The notes: generated by a model from the sequence alone, not told the origin. Counted from the stretch's first letter, positions 8,227-16,289 are shown. The stretch: 47,948 nucleotides of DNA from Pseudanabaena sp. SR411 (GCF_002251945.1 NZ_NDHW01000066.1:1-47948), one strand, 5' to 3'. Numbers and translations: made by a program.

Positions 8227-8276
8227 CGCGTAAAACGCTAGATGAATCTCTTCATCTTGATGATTTTCATTAATAA

Positions 8277-8420
8277 CTGGTGTTACGTGGAACCCTTATC
8301 CCCCTCTCCGTCAGTCTATCGTGTAACACAGCAGGGGCGAGTTTAGTTGAGAATTCTGTGCTAAAGCCAGATCTATATGCAAAACCTGCCCCTACTTTAG
8401 AAACTTCCACATAACGTCAG
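8277..8420. mobile_element. MITE-like element, 144 bp
   Basis: The ends CTGGTGTTACGTGGAA (8277-8292) and the complement of CTGACGTTATGTGGAA (8405-8420) are imperfect inverted repeats (13 of 16). TAATAA is directly repeated on both sides (8271-8276, 8421-8426), consistent with a target duplication. The interior contains CAGGGGCGAG and CCTGCCCCT arms. No coding capacity. It lies in the promoter region of the ketolase gene. Confidence 0.65.
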
Positions 8421-8438
8421 TAATAAATAAAACTACCT

Positions 8439-9200
8439 ATGAATTTATCTTCAGAAAATTCCGACACTTCAGTTCATACCATATTTGATGACTCGAAAAT
8501 TGGTATGGCTGGAGTAGCGATCGCTCTGTTGATTATTACAATTTGGGCGATTAGTTTTTATTTTTTATTGAATTCTGTATCGGTGAGGGAGATTTCTTTG
8601 GGTTGGGTCGGAGTGATCATACTATGGCAAACTTTTCTTTGTACTGGGCTTTTCATTACTGCTCATGATGCTATGCATGGAGCAATTTTGCCGAAGCATT
8701 ATCAAACAAATAACTTTATTGGTTCTCTTGCCCTTTTGCTTTATGGCTTTTTCTCCTATGAGCAAATATCAAAAAAGCATTTGCAGCATCATCATGCTCC
8801 CGCTAGTGAATCTGATCCTGACTTTCATGACGGTACACATAAAAAAGCGATCGCTTGGTACATCTGCTTTATGCAGAGGTATTGGAGTTGGTGGCGGTTG
8901 ACAATTTTACTGTTGGCATATGTCAGTATGCATAGCTTTCTGCATATTGCCTATGCCAATCTAATTCTATTTTCGGCAGTTCCCGCGATTTTAAGCTCGG
9001 TTCAGGTTTTCTACTTTGGGACTTTTCTCCCCCATCGAGAACCCATCGGTGGTTACCAAAATCCTTCTCGCGCCCAAAGTATTTATCGCCCTTTCCTATG
9101 GTCATTCCTCACTTGCTATCATTTCGGCTATCACCAAGAGCATCATCTACAACCCAATATACCTTGGTGGAAACTTCCTTCAATTATTACAAAAAGATAA
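8439..9200 (+). CDS. crtW: Beta-carotene ketolase, CrtW type
   Basis: 253 residues of the membrane fatty-acid-desaturase fold. The three His boxes are ITAHDAMHG (about 74-82), HLQHHHAPASESDPDFH (about 113-129) and YHFGYHQEHHL (about 227-237). The YFGTFLPHREP and PWWKLP motifs are diagnostic of CrtW ketolases. The reaction is 4-keto group insertion on the beta-ring, giving echinenone or canthaxanthin, in the membrane. Length is normal for the family. Ketocarotenoids feed photoprotection, which matches the redox neighbourhood. A MITE lies just upstream and a strong hairpin just downstream. Confidence 0.9.
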   Translation: MNLSSENSDTSVHTIFDDSKIGMAGVAIALLIITIWAISFYFLLNSVSVREISLGWVGVIILWQTFLCTGLFITAHDAMHGAILPKHYQTNNFIGSLALLLYGFFSYEQISKKHLQHHHAPASESDPDFHDGTHKKAIAWYICFMQRYWSWWRLTILLLAYVSMHSFLHIAYANLILFSAVPAILSSVQVFYFGTFLPHREPIGGYQNPSRAQSIYRPFLWSFLTCYHFGYHQEHHLQPNIPWWKLPSIITKR

Positions 9201-9219
9201 AGATAGTATAAAGCGTCGC

Positions 9220-9276
9220 TAAAGAACCAATTTTTGATGGCACAGCTTCGCCGCACTATCAAAAATTGGTTCTTTA
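9220..9276. terminator. 19-bp hairpin after crtW
   Basis: Arms at 9220-9238 (TAAAGAACCAATTTTTGAT) and 9258-9276 are perfectly complementary around a 19-base loop. It begins 20 bases after the crtW stop. Confidence 0.6.
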
Positions 9277-9318
9277 TATTACTGCGCGTTTTTTCTTTCA
9301 TTACAATTTATTTCATAA

Positions 9319-9334
9319 TCAATCAACTCATTCA
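9319..9334 (+). promoter_or_regulatory. Shared upstream motif, copy B
   Basis: TCAATCAACTCATTCA. The surrounding ~125 bases (about 9295-9419) align with 170-291 upstream of the exported protein, including TTTATTTCRTA before it, AACACTGRCTTG after it, AAATTAGGA and the TTCTATGAA start context. It lies 81 bases before the leader ORF at 9415. Confidence 0.6.
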
Positions 9335-9414
9335 AGAAACAGAACACTGACTTGTGATAGTTAGCGAAGGACATACCTTCCAAATTCCAAAGTATTAAAT
9401 TAGGAAGATATTCT

Positions 9415-9462
9415 ATGAACTCTGCACAGTCTTTTCACACATCAGTTTTTAATTCGCCATGA
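9415..9462 (+). CDS. 15-codon leader ORF overlapping the FAD/Rieske gene
   Basis: A short frame, [15 protein letters not shown], starts at an ATG placed like that of the exported protein at 287 (both follow AATTAGGA and TTCT). Its TGA overlaps the ATG of the next gene (ATGA at 9459-9462), the arrangement for translational coupling. It is either a vestige of a duplicated gene start or a working leader peptide; the sequence alone cannot decide. Confidence 0.4.
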   Translation: MNSAQSFHTSVFNSP

Positions 9463-10973
9463 CAAATCTATCTGGAAAACATGCCTCCTTTTGGATTGAG
9501 TCCACTCCTGCAACTACCTATCCCTCTCTTGAAAATAGGGTTTCAGTGGATGTGGCAATCATTGGCGGCGGTATTGTCGGACTGACCGCAGCGACACTGC
9601 TAAAACGGGCTGGAAAAACCGTCGCGATCATTGAGTCTAGACAAGTTGCCGCAGGTGTCAGCGGTCATACTACTGCTAAAGTTACAGCATTACACCAATT
9701 GATATACGCTGATTTAATTAAGCAAATCGGCGAGCAAAAAGCAAAACTTTACGCAGAATCTAATCAAGCTGCGGTTGAGCAAGTAGCAACTTTTGTTGCT
9801 GAAGAGCATATTGATTGTGATTTTAGTCGTCAAAGCTCTTACACTTTTGCGGAGCCAGATAGTGAGCTAGATCAAATTAAAGATGAAGTGGAAGCCGCTC
9901 TTAAACTTGGACTTCCCGCCACCTTTGTGACAGAAACATCACTGCCCTTTGCGATCGCTGGAGCGATTAAGCTGGATAACCAAGCTCAGTTTCATGTTCG
10001 TAAATACTTGCTACATCTTGCTAAAAATATTGCTGGCGATGGCAGCTATTTATTTGAAAACACCCGAGTGCAGAAAGTTGATGAGGGTGATTCCTGTTAC
10101 GTTGAGACGGATCTGGGAGTAATTACTGCTCATGATGTAATTGTCGCAACAAATCTCCCGATTTTAAACCTAGGGCTTTTCTTCGCCAAAACCTATCCCG
10201 AACGTTCCTACATCGTGGGCGCAAAAATCGATCCCTCGAACGCTCCTGTGGGAATGTATATCGGCAGTGGCGAATCTTCTCATTCGATTCGTACCACTCC
10301 CTATGAGGATGGACTACTCCTCTTAGTTGGCGGTGAAGGGCATAAAGTTGGCACAGTTACTAATACTGAGGACTGTTATCAAAAACTAGAATCCTATGCT
10401 CGCGATCGCTTCAACATTGACACATTTGCCTACCGATGGTCAAACCAAGATATGGTGTCATTTGACAAGCTTCCCTACATTGGCAACTTGACTCCTTTCA
10501 ACAAACATATTTATGTTGCCACGGGATTTAGTCTCTGGGGCATGTCAAAGGGAACCATGTCTGGCATGATCCTGACTGACTTAATTCTCGGAAAAGAAAA
10601 TCCCTATACAGATCTGTATGATTCACTGCGTGCGACTCCATTTGTAACAGTGGAATCGGTCAAACAAGAAGCTGATGTGGTAACTCGTTGGATCGGCGAT
10701 CGCTTCAAAGGTTTGTTGTCTAATTCTTTTGCTGAGGTGGCAAAAGGTGAAGGCAAACTACTAACCATCGATAATGAGAAAGTGGCTGCTTACCGCGATG
10801 AAGAGGGAACTGTCCATGCTGTTTCCGCGACATGCACTCACCTCGCTTGTATCGTGAGTTGGAACAGCGCTGAGAAAAGTTGGGATTGCGCCTGCCACGG
10901 CGCAAGATTTAGCTGCGACGGCAAAGTGATTCAAGGACCTGCTGTCAAGGACTTGGAGCAAGTCGTTAGCTAA
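9459..10973 (+). CDS. FAD-dependent oxidoreductase with C-terminal Rieske domain
   Basis: 504 residues. Residues 30-60 hold the dinucleotide-binding fold ([12 protein letters not shown]...IIES), followed by the [11 protein letters not shown] motif of DAO-type amine or glycine oxidases; the FAD domain runs to about 390. The C-terminus (about 415-500) is a Rieske [2Fe-2S] domain with ligands C459-x-H461 and C477-x2-H480. Such fusions are known in cyanobacteria, but the substrate is usually unassigned. A rubredoxin gene begins 98 bases downstream and may be an electron partner (inferred). The start overlaps a 15-codon leader ORF. Shared upstream module B suggests regulation with the other stress genes. 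Confidence 0.85.
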   Translation: MTNLSGKHASFWIESTPATTYPSLENRVSVDVAIIGGGIVGLTAATLLKRAGKTVAIIESRQVAAGVSGHTTAKVTALHQLIYADLIKQIGEQKAKLYAESNQAAVEQVATFVAEEHIDCDFSRQSSYTFAEPDSELDQIKDEVEAALKLGLPATFVTETSLPFAIAGAIKLDNQAQFHVRKYLLHLAKNIAGDGSYLFENTRVQKVDEGDSCYVETDLGVITAHDVIVATNLPILNLGLFFAKTYPERSYIVGAKIDPSNAPVGMYIGSGESSHSIRTTPYEDGLLLLVGGEGHKVGTVTNTEDCYQKLESYARDRFNIDTFAYRWSNQDMVSFDKLPYIGNLTPFNKHIYVATGFSLWGMSKGTMSGMILTDLILGKENPYTDLYDSLRATPFVTVESVKQEADVVTRWIGDRFKGLLSNSFAEVAKGEGKLLTIDNEKVAAYRDEEGTVHAVSATCTHLACIVSWNSAEKSWDCACHGARFSCDGKVIQGPAVKDLEQVVS

Positions 10974-11070
10974 ATTCACCACCTTGGTGGTGGGCATAGT
11001 GTGTGGCTCTTTGCACTTCACATTATGCGCTTCTAAAATCATTTTTATATTTAGGAATTTGGAGTCAAAA

Positions 11071-11274
11071 ATGGAAAAGTATATCTGTAAAACCTGTGGA
11101 TATGTCTACGATCCTGCGATCGGCGATCCAGACTCAGGAATTGAGCCTGGTATTCCCTTTGGAGCTTTGCCCGATGATTGGGTTTGTCCCAAATGCGGAA
11201 CCCCCAAGGCTGACTTTGAGCCAGAAGATGCGCCAGCAACTGATGTCCCATTAATGGAACCAGCCCTAGTCTAA
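11071..11274 (+). CDS. Rubredoxin
   Basis: 67 residues from the ATG at 11071, which has GGAG at 11061-11064; an upstream in-frame ATG at 10984 would add an unrelated 29 residues. Iron ligands are in C6KTC9GY and C39PKC42G, and YDP..GDP...I.PG..F..LP.DW is the classic rubredoxin core. It is a one-electron carrier with a mononuclear Fe(Cys)4 site. It lacks the C-terminal membrane anchor of the photosystem-assembly RubA, so it is a soluble type. Its position between the FAD/Rieske enzyme and Dps suggests an oxidative-stress or electron-transfer role. Confidence 0.92.
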   Translation: MEKYICKTCGYVYDPAIGDPDSGIEPGIPFGALPDDWVCPKCGTPKADFEPEDAPATDVPLMEPALV

Positions 11275-11285
11275 TCTTCCATTTA

Positions 11286-11371
11286 CAGAAGATCCCCCCC
11301 AGCCCCCCTTAAAAAGGGGGAAGAATTTTCTTCTTTCCCCTTTTTAAGGGGGATTGAGGGGGATCTCTTCG
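11286..11371. repeat. GATCCCCC palindromic repeat
   Basis: A long imperfect inverted repeat: GAAGATCCCCC... and CTTAAAAAGGGGG fold back on CCCCTTTTTAAGGGGG and GGGGGATCTCTTC. It is related to the half-repeat at 7142 and to the C/G-rich interior of the MITE at 1918. It occupies most of the rubredoxin-Dps gap and could terminate the former. Confidence 0.6.
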
Positions 11372-11408
11372 AGTCTTTAACCAACACCATTAATTCAAGA
11401 AAATCATT

Positions 11409-11945
11409 ATGAAAACCATCAATATTGGACTAACCGATACTCAACGACAAGGCGTAATTGACCTCCTCAACAACGATTTGGCTGACAGCTATTTGCTGCT
11501 AGTCAAAACAAAAAAATATCATTGGGATGTCGTTGGCCCCCAATTTATGACCTTGCACAAACTATGGCAAGCGCATTATGAAGCCCTCACCCTCAATGTC
11601 GATGCGATCGCTGAACGGATTAGAATGCTCGGAGGCTACCCTGTTGGCACGATGGAAGGATTTCTGAAAATCTGTTCTCTCAAGGAAAATGCTGGCAAGG
11701 TTCCAACCGCAACAGGCATGGTATCGCAATTGCTAGATGATCACGAACAGGTGGTACGGAACTTGCGTGAACACATCGAGAAATGTTGTGAGAAGTTTAA
11801 AGATGATGGAACTGCTGACTTTTTGACTGGTTTAATGGAGCAGCATGAAGAGATTGCATGGATGCTTCGTTCTTTTGTCGAAGGTGAAGCGCTTGAATCC
11901 AATGGTGCAAAGCCAGAACCTAGTAAAAAAACTGTGGGAGTTTAA
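11409..11945 (+). CDS. dps: Dps-family ferritin-like DNA-protection protein
   Basis: 178 residues. The Dps ferroxidase ligands are present with exact family spacing: H38 (KYHWDV), H50, D65 and E69 (DAIAER). Dps forms a dodecamer that oxidises Fe(II) with peroxide and stores iron, limiting hydroxyl-radical damage. The tail (about 160-178) is charged and has three lysines, which may aid DNA contact. Length is normal. A 20-bp hairpin follows. Confidence 0.92.
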   Translation: MKTINIGLTDTQRQGVIDLLNNDLADSYLLLVKTKKYHWDVVGPQFMTLHKLWQAHYEALTLNVDAIAERIRMLGGYPVGTMEGFLKICSLKENAGKVPTATGMVSQLLDDHEQVVRNLREHIEKCCEKFKDDGTADFLTGLMEQHEEIAWMLRSFVEGEALESNGAKPEPSKKTVGV

Positions 11946-11958
11946 AAAACTCCAATAT

Positions 11959-12000
11959 TAAACAAGAAGGGGCAATTCCTGAATTGCCCCTTCTTGTTTA
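11959..12000. terminator. 20-bp hairpin after dps
   Basis: Arms of 20 bases (TAAACAAGAAGGGGCAATTC at 11959-11978 and its complement at 11981-12000) close on two bases. Probable terminator. Confidence 0.65.
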
Positions 12001-12050
12001 ATTCGTAAGGGATCATCCTGAAAGCCCAGATCAACCTAATAACTAAATAT

Positions 12051-13184
12051 ATGTCTATTTTTCCCTTAGCTCCGCTAATTGTCTTGTTGTTAGGATTACT
12101 TTCTACAGCATTGCTTGGTTTCGGTATTTATTTTGTAATTGGTTGGTTTCTGGGTTCGATCACAGTTGTCGCTTTACTTATCTCAGGGCTCGTCATGTTA
12201 GTTTTTAGCCTATTAGGACGATTTATAATCCTATGGTTGCTAGCTAGTCCAGCCGAGAATGAACCAACGCCTTCTCGTTCTAGAGAGGTTAGACAAATTC
12301 ACCGACCCGATGGAAGAGATATTCACGTTGAATTCTTCGGTGATAAAAATGCTCCACCGATCATTTTTACCCACGGATGGAGTTGTAATAGTACGCATTG
12401 GTATTACATTAAACAAGCTTTAGAGGATGAATTTCGATTAATCCTATGGGATGTACCAGGGACAGGGAAATCTGAACAAATCCCTGATAATGACTATAGT
12501 ATGAAGAACTTAGCGACTGATCTCGAAGCTGTCCTCGATTTAGCAGGAGATAAGCCAGCGATTATCTTTGGACATAGTATGGGTGGTATGATTTTATTAA
12601 CATTCTGTCGTCTATTTCCTCAACATTTAGGAACGCGCGTGGCTGGTATTGGTTTGGTTAATACCACTTTTACTAATCCAGTACATACTGCTCCATTCGC
12701 AAATGTCTTGCGAGTCTTACAAAAGCCCTTGTTAGAGCCAATACTTTACTTGATGATTGGTTTATCGCCAATTGTCTGGGTGCAAACTTGGATGAGCTAT
12801 TTGAATGGAACTGCACATATTTCTGGAAGATTTTCTTCTTTTGCGGGTCGTCCAACTATTGGACAGTTAGACTATGTAACTAATCGCTCCGCACGAGTCT
12901 CTCCCTCAGTTTTAGGGCGACAAATGTTAGGGATGATGCATTACGATGCAACTGAAGTTCTCAAGAAGATTCAGATACCAACCTTGATAATTTCTGCGAA
13001 TAAAGATGGGGCTACGGTTGTCGAAGCAAGTCACTACATGCACGATCAGATAGAAGATTCAGAATTAGTGGTTCTCGCGCCTTCGGGACATATGAGTATG
13101 ATGGAACAACATCAGCAATTTGTTGAGGCAGTGGCTAGTTTTGCGAGACGCTGCTCTCGTTCAGCTTTTTCTTCCGTAAACTAA
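12051..13184 (+). CDS. Membrane-anchored alpha/beta hydrolase
   Basis: 377 residues. Two hydrophobic segments at about 7-30 and 35-66 anchor the protein. The hydrolase domain starts near residue 80 with the oxyanion region FTHGWS (106-111) and DVPGTGKS. The nucleophile elbow is GHS176MGG; the acid is probably in SANKDGATVV and the base in APSGHMSMME near the C-terminus. Esterase, lipase or peroxidase-like activity is possible; the substrate is unknown. Ends 31 bases before the next exported protein. Confidence 0.8.
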   Translation: MSIFPLAPLIVLLLGLLSTALLGFGIYFVIGWFLGSITVVALLISGLVMLVFSLLGRFIILWLLASPAENEPTPSRSREVRQIHRPDGRDIHVEFFGDKNAPPIIFTHGWSCNSTHWYYIKQALEDEFRLILWDVPGTGKSEQIPDNDYSMKNLATDLEAVLDLAGDKPAIIFGHSMGGMILLTFCRLFPQHLGTRVAGIGLVNTTFTNPVHTAPFANVLRVLQKPLLEPILYLMIGLSPIVWVQTWMSYLNGTAHISGRFSSFAGRPTIGQLDYVTNRSARVSPSVLGRQMLGMMHYDATEVLKKIQIPTLIISANKDGATVVEASHYMHDQIEDSELVVLAPSGHMSMMEQHQQFVEAVASFARRCSRSAFSSVN

Positions 13185-13215
13185 TGGAAAACAAATTTTT
13201 AATAAAGATTAGATA

Positions 13216-13560
13216 ATGTTTAAACTATCTACTAAGTTATTTGTGGCACTATTGGCGATCGCAACAACATTCTTAATGCTCTATTTGCAGCCATTGTCAG
13301 CGAAGGCTATTCTGTCCGATTCAGTGACGACTCCTCAACCTGAATTGATCGCAACTGCCGAGACTGCTCCTTATCTCGAAACCGCAGTCTTGGGAGGTAA
13401 ACCGATCAGTGTGCTATACGTAACTCGTGATGGTGATACGGTTTTGGTTCGTTGCTATCCAAACTATCAGCCAATCATGAAGGTTCGAGCGATGGGTAGT
13501 AACCCTGATGCAAACACTCAAAAAGAAGGAGTTGTGACCTGTCAACCTGCTTCAACATAA
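13216..13560 (+). CDS. Small exported hypothetical protein
   Basis: 114 residues. The signal peptide covers residues 1-31 (KLFVALLAIATTFLMLYL ... LSAKA). The mature part has one recognisable stretch, VLYVTRDGDTVLVRCYPNYQP, but I do not know the family. It is 13 bases before the GST gene and likely in the same transcript. Confidence 0.6.
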   Translation: MFKLSTKLFVALLAIATTFLMLYLQPLSAKAILSDSVTTPQPELIATAETAPYLETAVLGGKPISVLYVTRDGDTVLVRCYPNYQPIMKVRAMGSNPDANTQKEGVVTCQPAST

Positions 13561-13573
13561 TAAGAGAAATTTT

Positions 13574-14245
13574 ATGATCACCGTTCACCACTTAAATAAC
13601 TCTCGCTCCCAACGTGTACTTTGGCTACTAGAGGAACTTGGACTCCCATACGAAATTAAGCGCTACGAACGTGATCCCAAAACTATGTTGGCTCCCTCTT
13701 CTCTACGTGAGGTACATCCACTCGGTAAATCACCTGTGATTACTGATGGTGAACTAACCTTGGCTGAATCGGGAGCTATTGTCGAGTACTTAGTCAGATG
13801 CTATGGCAACGGACGACTAGTTCCTGCTCTAGACACGCCAGAACATTTGCGCTACACCTATTGGTTGCATTACGCCGAAGGTTCGGCGATGCCACCGCTA
13901 TTGCTGAAGCTGATCTTCGATCAAATTGAGAAGAATCCTATGCCCTTTTTTGTGCGCCCGATCGCTAGATCAATTACAAATCGCGTCAAAAGCTCATTTA
14001 TTGAACCTCAGATTACCCAACACCTAGATTATATGGAAACGGAGATTAGCAAAAGTACATGGTTTGCAGGCAATGAATTTACCGCAGCCGATATCCAAAT
14101 CAGTTTCCCTCTAGAGGCGGCGGTAGCAAGGGCTGGACTGAACGAGAGTCGTCCAAAACTTATGGCATTTTTGAATCTCATCCACAGCCGTCCTGCATAT
14201 CAGCAAGCACTAAAGCGTGGTGGAGCTTACGATCTTTTGAGTTAA
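13574..14245 (+). CDS. Glutathione S-transferase family protein
   Basis: 223 residues. The N-terminal thioredoxin-like domain reads HHLNNSRSQRVLWLLEELGL with a Ser-rich active-site segment, then HPLGKSPVITDG with the cis-Pro and ESGAIVEYL for gamma-glutamyl binding. The C-terminal helical domain has WFAGNEFTAADIQISFPLE. It resembles the GstA/beta-like group seen in bacteria. It conjugates or reduces electrophiles with glutathione in the cytoplasm, in keeping with the oxidative-stress neighbours. Confidence 0.88.
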   Translation: MITVHHLNNSRSQRVLWLLEELGLPYEIKRYERDPKTMLAPSSLREVHPLGKSPVITDGELTLAESGAIVEYLVRCYGNGRLVPALDTPEHLRYTYWLHYAEGSAMPPLLLKLIFDQIEKNPMPFFVRPIARSITNRVKSSFIEPQITQHLDYMETEISKSTWFAGNEFTAADIQISFPLEAAVARAGLNESRPKLMAFLNLIHSRPAYQQALKRGGAYDLLS

Positions 14246-14308
14246 TCGGAATACCTATTGTGAGGCAAAGCAAAATCATTTATCCGATTTTGGCGATTCA
14301 TTACGCTG

Positions 14309-14758
14309 ATGCTGGCTTCATTTAGTCTTAGTTTGTCGATGACACATTTGCTAGAGTTACCGCAAAGAATGCAGTTTGACCAACAACTTTGGATCAGAGT
14401 GACAGTCATTGAAAATATTTATCGGTTGTTTGGAACAGTCGGTGCAGTCTTTGAAATTGCCGCTATTTTGTCCGCATTTATGCTCGTATTTCTAGTTCGT
14501 AAACATGGTTCAACATTTTATTGGACATTCTGCGGAGCAATACTCTTAGCGATCGCATTTGTGAGTTGGATTATATTTGTCGCACCAATGAATGCGGAAT
14601 TTGCTATATGGTTAACGAATTCCATTCCATCAAATTGGATGCAGTATCGTGATCAATGGGAATATGCCCATGCAACTAATGCCTTTATCAAGATCATAGG
14701 ACTAAGTTTTCTTGTAATCTCTATACTTGTAGAAATACCAAAAAAGCGAGCGGTTTAA
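14309..14758 (+). CDS. DUF1772-like four-helix membrane protein
   Basis: 149 residues with four hydrophobic segments and the MTHLLELPQRM motif near the N-terminus, as in DUF1772 (anthrone-oxygenase-like) proteins. In that family the first helix normally extends further upstream. Here the in-frame codons before 14309 (FIRFWRFITL) look like that missing part but have no ATG, GTG or TTG before a stop at 14261. So the true start may be an unusual codon or the N-terminus may be damaged. Its TAA overlaps the ATG of the next gene. Confidence 0.6.
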   Translation: MLASFSLSLSMTHLLELPQRMQFDQQLWIRVTVIENIYRLFGTVGAVFEIAAILSAFMLVFLVRKHGSTFYWTFCGAILLAIAFVSWIIFVAPMNAEFAIWLTNSIPSNWMQYRDQWEYAHATNAFIKIIGLSFLVISILVEIPKKRAV

Positions 14759-15030
14759 TGGAAGATACGTTGTTTAATAAAGTGTTTCGGGACAGCGAAG
14801 GCAAAATTGTTCTAGCACAGATGCCAAACTTACCTATTATCGTTTGGGTTGCAGCTACTGTATTAAAGCTAATTTTTACAACAGGTAAAATCAATATTGG
14901 ATTAGAAGTAATCGCTTTTGGCTCTTTGTTTACTTGGGCATGGGAAGAATTATTTCAAGGCGTTAATTACTTTCGCAGAGCATTAGGGCTTCTGGTACTT
15001 ATTAGTTTAATTGCTTTGAAAATCCAGTGA
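14758..15030 (+). CDS. Small two-span membrane protein
   Basis: 90 residues. The start overlaps the previous stop (TAATG), implying translational coupling. Hydrophobic segments lie at about 26-43 (LPIIVWVAATVLKLIFTT) and 48-58, 74-88. The motif WAWEELFQGVNYFRRALG is reminiscent of small membrane proteins found beside DUF1772 genes. No function known. Confidence 0.6.
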   Translation: MEDTLFNKVFRDSEGKIVLAQMPNLPIIVWVAATVLKLIFTTGKINIGLEVIAFGSLFTWAWEELFQGVNYFRRALGLLVLISLIALKIQ

Positions 15031-15135
15031 TTTTATTAGCGATGCGATCGCGAAGATAAAATTGTAAATATTTATGGGTTTTTTATACAACTTCTGCAAT
15101 TGATATATTACTCAAACAGGATTTCAGACAATAGC

Positions 15136-15243
15136 ATGACTATACTGATATCTATTTTTGAAACAGCTACAGACATCTCGCCTGCCGATAGTCGCGATCG
15201 CCTTAAAACAGCGATCAAACAGAGCTATACCCTACCTGCTTAA
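15136..15243 (+). pseudogene. Relic of a second HAD/HerA gene (C-terminal end)
   Basis: A 35-codon frame ends SPADSRDRLKTAIKQSYTLP-A-stop. That matches the end of the 573-residue protein at 3965 (SPADSRDRIKTAIEKRYTLP-A) at nearly every position. Nucleotide similarity continues to the stop, a hairpin follows both, and the DNA beyond (about 15330-15405) matches that after 5686. This is therefore the remnant of a duplicated segment whose gene body was deleted. Confidence 0.8.
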
Positions 15244-15299
15244 AAAGCTAAGAGATTGTGCTATCCGCTAAGCGGATAGCACAATCTCTTAGCTTTTTA
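15241..15299. repeat. 29-bp perfect hairpin
   Basis: Arms of 29 bases (15241-15269, 15271-15299) centre on one base (CCGCTAAGCGG). The left arm starts at the stop codon of the relic gene. Same hairpin class as 5727-5773 but a completely different stem sequence. Confidence 0.65.
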
Positions 15300-15363
15300 A
15301 TATAGTGAACACTTGAATATTTGATACTTCTTAATTCTTAAGCTGCTATTAAGCTTATGTAAA

Positions 15364-15379
15364 TTCAATCAATTCATTC
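15364..15379 (+). promoter_or_regulatory. Shared upstream motif, copy D
   Basis: TCAATCAATTCATTCA, 176 bases before the gene at 15555. Flanks (TTCTTAAGCTGCTATTAA before; AACATGGCTATGTCAAATTA after) match copy C. The gap 15031-15554 also contains the relic gene, the hairpin at 15241 and a further hairpin at about 15451-15489. Confidence 0.55.
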
Positions 15380-15450
15380 ATGAAGTCAAACATGGCTATG
15401 TCAAATTAGGCAATATAAGTAGCTAAGCGCAACTAAATATTTCCCCTTAA

Positions 15451-15489
15451 AAAGGTGTGGCGCACGCTGCGCGTGTGCCACACCTTTTT
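15451..15489. repeat. Imperfect GC-rich hairpin
   Basis: AAAAAGGTGTGGCGCACGC folds onto GCGCGTGTGCCACACCTTTTTT. It lies between shared motif D and the gene at 15555, so it would be transcribed in the leader if the promoter is at motif D, and could act as an attenuator or 5' stabiliser. Confidence 0.45.
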
Positions 15490-15554
15490 TGGGTTCTGGT
15501 TTTTTAATTATACCAAGCTACTTCCAACTGAAATAATTCACAAAGGAATAAACG

Positions 15555-16289
15555 ATGAAACTTAATCTTCTGACTGGGCTAACTCTATTGATGATTAGTA
15601 ACTTTGTGTCTGGAGTAAAAGCGGAGACAATTAGTTCTTCTAATTGTGGATGGGTAAAAGATTGTGCGATCGCAGTCAGCAAGAAAGAAGTTGCTAAATC
15701 AGTAATACCCTCAACAAAGTTAGAGAAAGTTGAAAATATCATTCAATCACCAGAAGAAAAAATATTAACAGTCGAGACTTTAACTGAGCGTTCGCAAGGT
15801 AATGCAACTAGCCTCAAAGGATCTACAAACTCCATTTCTCAAATCGTACCTCCCACTGACAGTAACGGGAATCTTATATTTAGATCTACGCGATCAGGAC
15901 CAAGTTATCTGGGAGTGGGGGCTAATTTCGGTTTAACTGGAGGAAGTGATTTAGGCGGGACAAGCTTCGCAATCATTAGTAAACTTGGCTTGACTGAAGT
16001 TATATCAGTTCGTCCTAGCGTTCTCATACTAAGAGACTTTGCAACTATTTTACTTCCTGTAACTTATGATCTTGCACCTCAGCAGTCTTTTGGAGATTTG
16101 CAGTTCTCTCCCTATATAGGTGGCGGAGTTGCGATTAATACTGGCTCCAATAGTAGCGTTGGCCCCATGATTACCGCAGGGCTTGATGTTCCTCTATCGT
16201 CAAGATTTACAATCAATGTAGCTGCAAATTTAGCCTTTTTGCGTACAACTGATTTGGGCATTTTGGTTGGAATTGGATATAACTTTTAA
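15555..16289 (+). CDS. Exported outer-membrane beta-barrel-like protein
   Basis: 244 residues. Signal peptide at 1-23 (LTGLTLLMISNFVSGVKA). A polar Ser/Lys-rich linker (24-100) precedes a C-terminal domain with alternating hydrophobic strands and Gly-rich turns (YLGVGANFGLTGG, SPYIGGGVAINTG, GPMITAGLDVPL). It ends GILVGIGYNF, and a terminal aromatic residue is the usual outer-membrane barrel signal. An OmpA- or OmpW-sized barrel is likely; no family named. Preceded by shared motif D. Confidence 0.65.
   Translation: MKLNLLTGLTLLMISNFVSGVKAETISSSNCGWVKDCAIAVSKKEVAKSVIPSTKLEKVENIIQSPEEKILTVETLTERSQGNATSLKGSTNSISQIVPPTDSNGNLIFRSTRSGPSYLGVGANFGLTGGSDLGGTSFAIISKLGLTEVISVRPSVLILRDFATILLPVTYDLAPQQSFGDLQFSPYIGGGVAINTGSNSSVGPMITAGLDVPLSSRFTINVAANLAFLRTTDLGILVGIGYNF

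Noticed and set aside
10984-11070. 29-residue N-terminal extension of rubredoxin
   Set aside because: No homology to rubredoxin, and GGAG is correctly placed for the ATG at 11071.
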